Shown: positions 1 through 5,483 of the stretch, piece by piece
How positions within the stretch are numbered: position 1 is the first letter of the stretch
How the letters are laid out: every line of letters begins with the position of its first letter
Assembly: GCA_029260195.1 (NCBI GenBank)
Contig: JAJDDS010000498.1
Span: 1-6,311, forward strand
Origin: Phycisphaerae bacterium
GTDB taxonomy: Bacteria; Planctomycetota; Phycisphaerae; UBA1845
Direction of reading: 5' to 3'
DNA: 6,311 nucleotides
Position numbers and translations under genes: made by a program
The notes under the pieces: model-generated
Told to the model about the DNA's origin: nothing
The model's input: the letters and a program-made list of their open reading frames with translations, nothing else
Database searches by the model: none

Positions 1-34
1 AAACGGTCGGTGCCGCTCGCTGGCGCTAGTCTTT

Positions 35-625
35 TTACGGCCGAGGGAAGAACCGCCCGGTTCGCTCCATGTACTCCTTGTACTCGCCGCCGAATCGGTC
101 CACGAGCTTCTCTTCCTCGGTTCGGGTTCGCAGGATGATGAGGCCAACAACTGCCGCACCTGTCAAAGCCAAGAACCAGTTCGCGATCACGATCGAGTCA
201 GCAGTCACGGCAAGCGCGGTTGCCATGTAGAACGGATGCCGCACCCATCGATAAGGACCGGTGGTCACGAGCGTGTGACGAGCTCGGGTGACGACCGTGT
301 CCGTTAGATTCGTTCCGAGCGATCGAAGCACATAGATCAACAGCGTAGCAGCCGTGACGCCGAGACCCACGCCGCACCAGCGGATCCAGAGCGGCAACGG
401 CACAGAAGACCAAGCCATCCAAGCCGGGTTGATCAGATACGCCAAAATGCCAAGCATTCTGAAAAGGGCCACCGGGCGCAAAGTCAGGAGGATGAAGAGG
501 CCTTCCTCGCGACGGTTCAGCTTTTCCTTCGACGCCTGAGACTTGAGGCGGTGATAGAGCGCGATGGGGAAGACGGCGGTGAAGCCGATAATCAGAATCA
601 CTCTGAAAACGTCGTCAATCTGCAT
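35..625 (-). CDS. Isoprenylcysteine carboxyl methyltransferase (ICMT/PEMT)-family integral membrane protein
   Basis: This is a small polytopic membrane protein of the ICMT/phospholipid methyltransferase superfamily, whose members transfer a methyl group from S-adenosylmethionine to lipid or prenyl-cysteine acceptors at the membrane. The bacterial substrate cannot be told from sequence. Numbered from the ATG at 625 (196 aa), hydrophobic segments lie at about 5-25, 43-65, 72-104 and 143-166. The family signature GPYRWVRHPFYMA is at about 123-135. It is followed by a hydrophobic helix and the cytoplasmic tail RTRTEEEKLVDRFGGEY, ending YMERTGRFFPRP. The Arg-His of the signature and the double Glu of the tail are the usual cofactor-binding features. 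The start is uncertain: ATG 655 and GTG 715 are in frame, and none has a clear Shine-Dalgarno. I chose 625 because the hydrophobic first helix begins just after it. It is the last gene of the minus-strand series, 139 bp beyond the ACT gene. Confidence 0.85.
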   Translation of the reverse strand: MQIDDVFRVILIIGFTAVFPIALYHRLKSQASKEKLNRREEGLFILLTLRPVALFRMLGILAYLINPAWMAWSSVPLPLWIRWCGVGLGVTAATLLIYVLRSLGTNLTDTVVTRARHTLVTTGPYRWVRHPFYMATALAVTADSIVIANWFLALTGAAVVGLIILRTRTEEEKLVDRFGGEYKEYMERTGRFFPRP

Positions 626-764
626 GATGTGGTGCAGGTCGCGCCGACCCGCCATGGAAAAGCTGTCGTATGCGATGCGCAAACCTTGGACGCGGGTTTG
701 CTGGTCCGCCGCCACGCTTGGATGGTCGGCCGTGTCAAATGAAAGCGATGACGGCAGATCCGGG

Positions 765-1190
765 CTACCCGTCGAGGAGCTTTCGCACCGCCCGCGTCGC
801 TTGCTTCAAATCCTGCTCGTTCTCGACGGCCAGGTAGAAGACGGCCTTCTTGCCGATGGCCGCAGCGGAGGCGCCACGCAGATTGACGCCGTTCTCTGCG
901 ACCGCGTTGGTGATCTTGGCACCCAGGCCTGCCCGGTCGGGCCCCTCGATGCGCAGCGAATGCATGCCAGCGGCCCGGGCCAAGCCAATGGACGACGCCG
1001 CTCGCTGCTGCTTCGCGCCTTTGATCGGCGCAAAGAACACCCGGGATGTGGTTTCGCTTGCTTTCCGGGCAATCATGAATTCGAGTTGAACGCCCGCGCT
1101 GCTGAGACCATCAAGCACCCGCGCCAGGGTTCCGGGCTGGTTGGGGATGTCGGCTGCCCACACGTCGATCTTGTTAATGATGTACGGCAT
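765..1190 (-). CDS. Tandem ACT-domain amino-acid-binding protein
   Basis: A 141-aa protein made almost entirely of two ACT domains, the small ligand-binding fold that usually senses amino acids and controls metabolic enzymes. Domain 1 spans about 4-70 and carries the turn DIPNQPGTLARVLDGLSSAG (14-33). Domain 2 spans about 77-140 and carries the classic GPDRAGLGAKI motif followed by ENGVNLRG (83-106). No catalytic domain is attached, so it is probably a free-standing regulator; ligand and partner are unknown. The start at 1190 is supported by AAGGAGC (complement of 1197-1203), six bases upstream; the in-frame extension to 1286 lacks both that spacing and ACT-like sequence. It lies 77 bp downstream of the SixA gene on the same strand. 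The family is clear; the specific role is not. Confidence 0.9.
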   Translation of the reverse strand: MPYIINKIDVWAADIPNQPGTLARVLDGLSSAGVQLEFMIARKASETTSRVFFAPIKGAKQQRAASSIGLARAAGMHSLRIEGPDRAGLGAKITNAVAENGVNLRGASAAAIGKKAVFYLAVENEQDLKQATRAVRKLLDG

Positions 1191-1196
1191 GGATTC

Positions 1197-1203
1197 GCTC
1201 CTT
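1197..1203 (-). promoter_or_regulatory. Ribosome binding site of the ACT-domain gene
   Basis: On the minus strand this reads AAGGAGC, six bases before the ATG at 1190. It decides the start in favour of the 141-aa product over the longer in-frame ORF that begins at 1286. Confidence 0.75.
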
Positions 1204-1267
1204 GAATCGTAAACAGTTTTGGTGACACGCAACGTTGAAAGTGTACCCGGAAAGTGCGCGCTACGCG

Positions 1268-1753
1268 TCATTGCCGGCCGCGGCATTCACCCGTCACAAG
1301 CTCCGGCCGGATCATCCAATCGAGCGTCCAGCGGTCGTTCTGGCCGCGTTCAAGGCACGCGACGCTCGCGGGTTGAAACGCGACAACGGATGGGGTCTCG
1401 TTGCCGGTGACGAGCAGGGAGGCGAGCTTTCCAAGAAACGGCAGATGGCCAACCACCATCGTGTCCGATGTCCATTCACCAACGGTCTGCGCAAACGGAG
1501 CCACGGGGTCGAGGGGATCAATGCCGGAGATCTTGTCCGGGCTCGGGCTTTGGCCGACACCGCCGGCCAGCAGTTCGGCGGTTTGCGCCGCACGCTTTTT
1601 GCCGCTGTGAAGAATGACCGGCACGCCGATCCCCGCTCGCGCGAGAAAACGCGTCACACTTTGAACGTCAATCCGCCCCTGATCGCTGAGAGGGCGTTCC
1701 GGGTCGAGCTCCTTCGCGACCGCGTCACCGTGTTGGACGAGATACAGCTTCAT
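1268..1753 (-). CDS. sixA: SixA-type phosphohistidine phosphatase (histidine phosphatase superfamily)
   Basis: A 161-aa member of the branch-1 histidine phosphatase superfamily. SixA proteins remove phosphate from phosphohistidine on phosphotransfer proteins (in E. coli, the ArcB HPt domain and the PTS protein NPr). The length matches SixA, which is a bare catalytic domain. The N-terminal catalytic box reads LVQHGDA (5-11), with His8 the expected phospho-acceptor. The second arginine is in HSGKKRAAQTAE (R54), and the second catalytic histidine is in VVGHLPF (H103). The first-box arginine of the usual RHG motif is glutamine here (Q7), which I believe also occurs in some SixA-like relatives. 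A weak AAGGAAA lies about 12 bases upstream of the ATG at 1753. The gene starts 42 bp after the SEC-C gene and precedes the ACT gene. Its true substrate is unknown; no histidine kinase or PTS gene is in the window. Confidence 0.88.
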   Translation of the reverse strand: MKLYLVQHGDAVAKELDPERPLSDQGRIDVQSVTRFLARAGIGVPVILHSGKKRAAQTAELLAGGVGQSPSPDKISGIDPLDPVAPFAQTVGEWTSDTMVVGHLPFLGKLASLLVTGNETPSVVAFQPASVACLERGQNDRWTLDWMIRPELVTGECRGRQ

Positions 1754-1795
1754 TTGCGTATCGCGTTTCCTTGGCCCTGCTGCGCGCCGTCCACA

Positions 1796-2962
1796 TCATT
1801 CCCGTCCCATGCAACATTTCTTGTACTTTCTTCCGCTACCGCACGGGCACGGACTGTTGCGGCCGACTTTGGCATTCGGGAACGACGGAGCCGGTGAGCC
1901 GGAGATGATTTGCGGAGACGGGCCGCTCGTAATAACGCCGATGGGACCCTTGGGGTCGATCGGGGCGATTTCCCGAGAGGCGCCCGCCGGTGCGCTCGAA
2001 AAAGGGATGATGGGAGGGTTGGCTGGCTTGGCGTGTTTCTGTTTGAGCCGTTTCCATTCCTCACAGCGGCCGAGCCCCGAGAGGAGTGGTTCGAAGCGTT
2101 CGGCGACACCCTCCCAGTCATACGGCGTTGACGCCAGCCTCAAGGCCGTGGAATAGCATTGCACGGCGGTGTCGGTATCACCGAGATCGCGGAAGACGTC
2201 GCCGGACTTGATGCGCACCCAGACGTCGTTCGGCCAGCGCTGGAGGTTCCTCTCGACAAGCTCCTCCGCTTCGTTGCACAGGCCGGCCCTTTCCAGGGAG
2301 CAGGCGAGATCGGTCCAGAGATTCTCGGCGTACTCGGTCTCGGACATGACCTCGGCGATGCGGCGGACCCGTTCCACATGGTCGTGACCGTAATCCAAAG
2401 CGATGTCGACCAGCCATTCGCCGAAGTCGTAGGTGGAACAACCGAGCACCTCATCAAATGCCTTCTGACGACCCTCTGCGGGATGGCGCTCCAAGTAGTC
2501 CATGAGTACCATGGCGGCGTCAATGCCTTCATGGCCGACATCCAGTGCTTGGGAGTCCCCATCTTCCGTTAGACGCTCGATGGTCTGTTCCAGGCGGGCC
2601 GCCACGATCTCCGGGCACAATAATTGAGGTGTCAGGCGGCGCCACAGCTCTTCACAGGCCAGGAATGGAAAGTCGTCCCAAGGCGTCCTGTCGTCGATAT
2701 CGGTTCCGTCCCGCCATTGTTCTTCGAGTTCGAAACAGCGGCCCGCGGCCCGAGCCTGTTCTTCGAATCGGTGCTGGTCGGTGTCGATGCCCAGTCCTTG
2801 CAGTCTCTCGAAGATCGCGTCGGTTTGCCAGTCACCCAGGCCGTCATAGCGCCAGCCGAAACCCTCGGCGCGCAACTCCTCGGAATTCTTGACCAGTTTC
2901 TTGTCGGTTCCTTTGCGGAGCGCCTGACGGATGACCTGGTAGACCTGGCGGTGGTTAATCAT
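1796..2962 (-). CDS. TPR-containing protein with C-terminal SEC-C zinc motif
   Basis: A 388-aa soluble protein. The C-terminus (about 366-384) is a SEC-C motif, VGRNSPCPCGSGRKYKKCC, with the CxC...CC zinc ligands. The motif was first described at the end of SecA and occurs on many proteins as a small zinc-binding interaction module. Residues about 213-277 form helix pairs of tetratricopeptide type (LWTDLACSLERAGLCNEAEE, then VRIKSGDVFRDLGDTDTAVQ). Residues about 315-365 are a Pro/Gly/Ser-rich linker joining the helical part to the SEC-C tail. The N-terminal 200 residues are acidic and helical with no domain I recognise. There is no signal peptide or membrane segment, so it should be cytoplasmic. 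The start is well supported: AGAAGG lies eight bases before the ATG. A role in protein-protein contacts or protein quality control is inference from the modules only. Confidence 0.9.
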   Translation of the reverse strand: MINHRQVYQVIRQALRKGTDKKLVKNSEELRAEGFGWRYDGLGDWQTDAIFERLQGLGIDTDQHRFEEQARAAGRCFELEEQWRDGTDIDDRTPWDDFPFLACEELWRRLTPQLLCPEIVAARLEQTIERLTEDGDSQALDVGHEGIDAAMVLMDYLERHPAEGRQKAFDEVLGCSTYDFGEWLVDIALDYGHDHVERVRRIAEVMSETEYAENLWTDLACSLERAGLCNEAEELVERNLQRWPNDVWVRIKSGDVFRDLGDTDTAVQCYSTALRLASTPYDWEGVAERFEPLLSGLGRCEEWKRLKQKHAKPANPPIIPFSSAPAGASREIAPIDPKGPIGVITSGPSPQIISGSPAPSFPNAKVGRNSPCPCGSGRKYKKCCMGRE

Positions 2963-2970
2963 GGCACCAG

Positions 2971-2976
2971 CCTTCT
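2971..2976 (-). promoter_or_regulatory. Ribosome binding site of the SEC-C gene
   Basis: On the minus strand this reads AGAAGG, eight bases upstream of the ATG at 2962, and it fixes the start of the 388-aa product. The rest of the 124-bp gap to the lipoprotein gene (2963-3086) shows no clear terminator or strong promoter. Confidence 0.65.
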
Positions 2977-3086
2977 TTCGGAGTAGCGGCGTACACGGTC
3001 AATCTCGCAACATACGGCAGCCTGCGCGGGTGTCCATCTTTTTCGCGCCCACGAACCGTGCGATGAAATGTCGAAAGGTTCAGGTG

Positions 3087-3695
3087 TCACTCGCGGATTG
3101 CGTGCGCCGCAAACTCGGCGTCGCCCGGCGCCGAAAACGGTGTTTCGGCGAGAACTACCACTTCACGAATCATCGTACCCGTGAAGCGGTCTCCGTCGAA
3201 CAAGCCATAGAGGCTCAACCTGGCCGTTCCGAGATGCAGCCCGGCCAGCAGCCCATGCAGGACACCAAGGACGCCGATCCGATCATCCTCCTCGGAAGCG
3301 TAGGCGCCCGAGATGTAGCTTCCACCGGGAAACGCGGTCGCGTGGGGTTGTCCATCGGCGACGATCTCATTGCCGAGCCAGGGCTGGGCGAATACGAAGC
3401 TGTCGAACAGTCGCTCCACCTCGCCATTGGGTCCGAACTGGATGCGGAAGAGCAAGACCTCATCAGAGGTGCGGTACACCGCCCACGTCGAATCACTTAA
3501 ACTCGGTGCCCCACTCCCGAGTGATGCCTCCACCGTTTGATCGGACGATATGGAAACGGGTTCGCGCGCCGCCAGCGCGGCGGTGTCGGGTATCGGCGCC
3601 AGGGGGCATCCCGCCAGCGTCAACAGGGCGAGGGACAAGAAGGCCAATCGGGCAAGTGCCCTCGAAGGAAACCTACGGTTAGGTTGGATGCTCAC
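3087..3695 (-). CDS. Predicted secreted lipoprotein, function unknown
   Basis: A 202-aa protein with a textbook lipoprotein signal peptide: basic n-region (NRRFPSRALAR), hydrophobic core (LAFLSLALLTL) and lipobox L-A-G-C, with Cys30 the predicted lipidation site. It should be exported by Sec, lipidated and anchored on the periplasmic side of a membrane. The mature part begins with a Pro/Ala-rich stretch. It then has alternating short hydrophobic and polar segments suggesting a beta-rich fold (WAVYRTSDEVLLFRIQFG, GGSYISGAYAS, LSLYGLFDGDRFTGTMIREV). I do not recognise a named family. The in-frame ATG at 3731 would give a 42-residue signal region. I prefer GTG 3695 because it leaves a normal-length signal peptide and its GTGA overlaps the stop of the upstream 65-aa ORF. 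It lies 124 bp before the SEC-C gene on the same strand. Confidence 0.78.
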   Translation of the reverse strand: MSIQPNRRFPSRALARLAFLSLALLTLAGCPLAPIPDTAALAAREPVSISSDQTVEASLGSGAPSLSDSTWAVYRTSDEVLLFRIQFGPNGEVERLFDSFVFAQPWLGNEIVADGQPHATAFPGGSYISGAYASEEDDRIGVLGVLHGLLAGLHLGTARLSLYGLFDGDRFTGTMIREVVVLAETPFSAPGDAEFAAHAIRE

Positions 3696-3889
3696 GGCGT
3701 TCGTCCAAATGTCATATAGGTCCACTCCCATGGCGTGTGGCGATTCCCAAGGTCAATCAGTGTGTCGTCACTACCGAGATCGAGAGCGATGTACTCCGGA
3801 CCCGCTCCGCTGCCGGTCCTCGTTGAACATTCGACTAAACGTCGGCGGTCGTCAAGATTCGTGGTCCAGGCATCACAACACCCGGTCAT
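3692..3889 (-). CDS. Possible 65-aa protein, coupled to the lipoprotein gene
   Basis: A short minus-strand ORF from ATG 3889 (or TTG 3907) whose TGA stop overlaps the GTG start of the lipoprotein gene by the four bases GTGA, the usual arrangement for translational coupling. The last 35 residues look protein-like, including PEYIALDLGSDDTLIDLGN followed by an aromatic-rich WEWTYMTF. The first half is Cys/Arg/Thr-rich and less convincing. I see no Shine-Dalgarno before either start, no signal peptide and no family I can name. It may be the surviving C-terminal part of a longer gene whose 5' end is lost. A 12-bp inverted repeat (3912-3944) lies just upstream, between it and the rightward genes. 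Confidence 0.35.
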   Translation of the reverse strand: MTGCCDAWTTNLDDRRRLVECSTRTGSGAGPEYIALDLGSDDTLIDLGNRHTPWEWTYMTFGRTP

Positions 3890-3911
3890 GTCTGATTGGG
3901 GCAGCAAGAAT

Positions 3912-3944
3912 ACGGCGGTTCGTTCGCTGTGGACGAACCGCCGT
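3912..3944. repeat. Perfect 12-bp inverted repeat (hairpin A)
   Basis: ACGGCGGTTCGT (3912-3923) and ACGAACCGCCGT (3933-3944) are perfectly complementary around a nine-base loop. It sits between the leftward and rightward gene groups. On the minus strand the stem is followed by ATTCTTGC, too T-poor for a confident intrinsic terminator. A related but imperfect copy lies at 4248-4280. It could be an operator, a structured leader or a weak bidirectional terminator. Confidence 0.7.
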
Positions 3945-3969
3945 CAGCGTGGTCGCACCGGAGGCATTG

Positions 3970-4230
3970 ATGATGCAAGCAAACAGGACAAACGAGCATC
4001 GCCCGTCGGAAGCCACGCCTGCCCAGGCTACGTGCCGAGCGGAAATCGAAACGGCGATTGACCGTCTGAGGCGAAGCAATCTTGATCGGTGGTTCCGCCG
4101 AAAGTGGTTCGATGCTCTGCGGTCGGATCGCGGTCGACGTGGTGACGGTCGATACCGGGACAATGGTCGTAGCCGGAGGCATTCCCTGAGGAAGCATCCC
4201 GCGGTCGATCCGTCGAGACCCGACGTTTGA
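3970..4230 (+). CDS. Doubtful 86-aa Arg-rich ORF
   Basis: This ORF opens with a double ATG preceded by a good Shine-Dalgarno, GGAGG at 3960-3964 (five bases from the first ATG, eight from the second). It encodes an 86-aa strongly basic product. Residues 25-52 could be an amphipathic helix (ATCRAEIETAIDRLRRSNLD). The tail is a low-complexity Arg/Gly/Asp mix that looks more like GC-rich non-coding DNA read in frame. Overlapping minus-strand ORFs of 157-163 aa cover the same bases and are no more convincing. No family is recognised. The leader resembles that of the next gene (hairpin, about 15 bases, then a GGAG-type site), which is the main reason to list it. It may be a decayed gene. Confidence 0.28.
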   Translation: MMQANRTNEHRPSEATPAQATCRAEIETAIDRLRRSNLDRWFRRKWFDALRSDRGRRGDGRYRDNGRSRRHSLRKHPAVDPSRPDV

Positions 4231-4247
4231 TCTGGGGCATGGGAATG

Positions 4248-4280
4248 TCGGCGGTTCACTTTCGTGGGGGCGAATCGCCA
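4248..4280. repeat. Imperfect copy of hairpin A (hairpin B)
   Basis: GGCGGTTC (4250-4257) pairs with GAATCGCC (4272-4279), with one G-U, across a 14-base loop. The left arm CGGCGGTTC is identical to hairpin A, and the right arm CGAATCGCC differs from its CGAACCGCC by one base. The bases between the hairpin and the ribosome binding site also resemble those after hairpin A. It lies 17 bases before the GGAG site of the zinc-ribbon gene. Confidence 0.6.
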
Positions 4281-4309
4281 GCAGAGCGGTGAGACCTGGA
4301 GAAATGCCA

Positions 4310-4630
4310 GTGAGCGAAACAAACCTATCCACCAGTCCCGGAGCACGCCAGCTACCGACGCTCCGTTTTGAGGGCAAGGACTACTTCATCGACAATCGTC
4401 TTGACGAATTCAGGATCGTCACGCCACCCTTCCGTATCATTGAATTCGCTCGCTTCTTCTCTGCGAAAGGGCTGCGGAGGCGGGATGAATGCACGTGGTA
4501 CGAATGTCGATGGTGCGGACGGGTGTTGGCCCTATCACGACGTTGCATGGAGTCGGGAGACCGATGCTGCTATTGCGGTGATCGGGTACCGGTCAACACA
4601 AAGGGCGAGTTCGATGACGTGGCTTGGTGA
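4310..4630 (+). CDS. Small zinc-ribbon protein with N-terminal YFxDxRL domain
   Basis: A 106-aa protein in two parts. Residues 15-48 form a compact domain (LPTLRFEGKDYFIDNRLDEF, then R-x-V-x(2)-P-x-R-I-I-E-F), a pattern I associate with short uncharacterised proteins in planctomycetes and other bacteria. Residues 61-92 contain a zinc-ribbon-like arrangement, C66-x2-C69 and C86-x2-C89 (CRWCG and CCYCG), with additional cysteines at 61, 79 and 87. Such ribbons bind nucleic acid or mediate protein contacts. The function is unknown. The start is ambiguous: GGAG (4298-4301) is eight bases from GTG 4310 but only two from the in-frame ATG 4304, and another GTG lies at 4289. I chose 4310 on spacing. 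The 50-aa gene at 5480 is a paralogue of the first domain. A hairpin begins two bases after the stop codon. Confidence 0.75.
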   Translation: MSETNLSTSPGARQLPTLRFEGKDYFIDNRLDEFRIVTPPFRIIEFARFFSAKGLRRRDECTWYECRWCGRVLALSRRCMESGDRCCYCGDRVPVNTKGEFDDVAW

Positions 4631-4631
4631 A

Positions 4632-4653
4632 ACAGCACCGTTCATGGTGCTGT
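4632..4653. repeat. Hairpin immediately after the zinc-ribbon gene stop
   Basis: ACAGCACC (4632-4639) and GGTGCTGT (4646-4653) form a perfect 8-bp stem with a six-base loop, starting two bases past the TGA. Its position suits a 3' mRNA-end structure. No T-tract follows on the plus strand, so it is not a standard intrinsic terminator. Confidence 0.5.
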
Positions 4654-4900
4654 GTGCCACGAGGGATCGTGGTGGTCACGGTTTCGCCGTGAAGTAGATT
4701 CGAGGCCCGTCTGCCGGGCTCGAATCAGGAATTCCCACCGCACAATCTCGCCATTTAAGTCCTTCGGCAAGATTCTTGCGGCCAAGGCTTTGGCCGAGAT
4801 CGATGGGCTTGCCGAAAGCCATAAAAGGCAAGCTCGTTCACGGCGGGAATTCGCGAGGAGCAAGCTTCCCCCCGTCTTTCGCTACGGTTCGTCGAAAGAC
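4654..4900 (+). other. Structured intergenic region, possible RNA leader of the 189-aa gene
   Basis: Between the zinc-ribbon gene and the 189-aa gene there is a dense series of inverted repeats: CCACGA/TCGTGG (4657-4672), TCACGG/CCGTGA (4676-4692), a 12-bp stem with one bulged G (4697-4709 with 4715-4726), CGGCCAA/TTGGCCG (4779-4796) and GCTTGCC/GGCAAGC (4807-4833). A longer-range pair GAATTCCC/GGGAATTC (4729-4736 with 4845-4852) would enclose the last two. Taken together this could be a structured RNA leader, which is inference. An alternative reading is an 85-aa ORF (GTG 4652 to stop 4909) with a plausible helix (KILAAKALAEIDGLAESHKR); it has no clear ribosome binding site, so I do not call it. 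I cannot match the structure to a known riboswitch class. Confidence 0.4.
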
Positions 4901-4905
4901 GGAGG
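4870..4905 (+). promoter_or_regulatory. Hairpin covering the ribosome binding site of the 189-aa gene (hairpin C)
   Basis: CCGTCTTTCG (4872-4881) pairs perfectly with CGAAAGACGG (4893-4902) around an 11-base loop. C4870-C4871 can extend the stem to G4904-G4905 past a bulged A. The Shine-Dalgarno GGAGG (4901-4905), eight bases before ATG 4914, therefore forms the 3' arm of the stem. In the mRNA this would limit ribosome access until the stem is opened, so translation may be regulated or may depend on ribosomes or proteins acting upstream. Confidence 0.6.
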
Positions 4906-4913
4906 TTGAAAAA

Positions 4914-5483
4914 ATGGAAGAGGAAACAAGTTTTGTGATTTACGAGGGCATCGTGGTGCCTGAGTCGGCGTCGCTGAAACGCGAGCGGAAAAATCGGTAC
5001 GGGAGCGTCCCGGGCCTGGATGACGAAGAGCTTGCCGAGCCGGACGAGCTCGAACGTCGGGTCGTGATGGACGAATGGAGACCGGTTTTGGCGTTGCCGC
5101 TTCAGAAGAAACGCTCGGGCATCACGGCGGCGATCGACGAATCCGGCGGAGTCGATTGGGGTGCTTTCGGAACGGTGGATTTCGAGCGAACCGTGCCCGC
5201 ATTCGACAACGCACGATACAAGCTCGAGCGGCTTCGAGAGGAGCTCAAGGATGTCATGATCATGATTGGCATCGTGAAAGGACGGATGCCGGGAAAAGCG
5301 AAGTACTTAGTACTGAAGTGCCTGCAGATGGGCATTATCGACATGGAAGACGTCGTCGATGATGACATGTTGGCGTTGGCTAGGTTAGACCGTCGTGCCA
5401 GGAGACTGCAGAAGGAAGGCGAAGGGATCGAAGCGGCAAGAATCAAGAGGCAAGAGGCCGCATTGGCGAGGTGGTTGGCGTGA
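4914..5483 (+). CDS. Hypothetical 189-aa protein with helical C-terminal half
   Basis: A soluble 189-aa protein of no family I recognise. ATG 4914 is supported by GGAGG at 4901-4905, eight bases upstream; the in-frame extension to 4776 has no such site and runs through the hairpin region. Residues 1-60 are highly charged (ERKNRYGSVPGLDDEELAEP; conserved-looking DEWRPVLALPL at 53-63). Residues 65-95 are a Gly-rich linker with VDWGAFGTVDFE. Residues 97-189 are predicted mostly helical: RYKLERLREELKDVMIMIGI, then GRMPGKAKYLVLKCLQMGII, an acidic turn (EDVVDDD) and a basic heptad-like helix (LDRRARRLQKEGEGIEAARI). There is no signal peptide or cysteine motif; the only cysteine is C136. Its stop overlaps the start of the following 50-aa gene (GTGA), so the two should be translated together. 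A regulatory or scaffold role is only a guess from shape. Confidence 0.8.
   Translation: MEEETSFVIYEGIVVPESASLKRERKNRYGSVPGLDDEELAEPDELERRVVMDEWRPVLALPLQKKRSGITAAIDESGGVDWGAFGTVDFERTVPAFDNARYKLERLREELKDVMIMIGIVKGRMPGKAKYLVLKCLQMGIIDMEDVVDDDMLALARLDRRARRLQKEGEGIEAARIKRQEAALARWLA

Noticed and set aside
564..1897. Long plus-strand ORFs at 564-1205 (213 aa) and 1235-1897 (220 aa)
   Set aside because: They lie antisense to the clear ACT, SixA and methyltransferase genes, show no domain of their own, and are the mirror ORFs expected in GC-rich coding DNA.
1809..3500. Plus-strand and alternative-frame minus ORFs across the SEC-C and lipoprotein genes
   Set aside because: They are shadows of the 388-aa and 202-aa genes, with Arg/Pro-rich or low-complexity translations and no ribosome sites of note.
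3912..3944. Hairpin A as a rho-independent terminator
   Set aside because: The stem is strong, but neither strand has a proper run of T after it (ATTCTTGC on minus, CAGCGTGG on plus).
3873..4377. Minus-strand ORFs of 157 and 163 aa (3873-4346 and 3886-4377)
   Set aside because: They overlap each other and the start of the zinc-ribbon gene, switch from Arg-rich to Pro/Thr-rich to Cys-rich composition and show no domain. A short hydrophobic stretch (FVLFACIINA) alone is not enough to call a secreted protein or a frameshifted gene.
4697..4726. tRNA-like T-arm (GGCTCGAATC) near 4717-4726
   Set aside because: TTCGAATC-type sequence resembles a T-loop, but it belongs to a 12-bp hairpin, and no acceptor stem, anticodon arm or CCA end can be placed around it.
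4652..4909. 85-aa plus-strand ORF ending just before the 189-aa gene
   Set aside because: It has a plausible helix in the middle, but the GTG start has no ribosome site and lies in the loop-dense region. The stems explain the sequence at least as well. Kept as an alternative in the structured-region entry.
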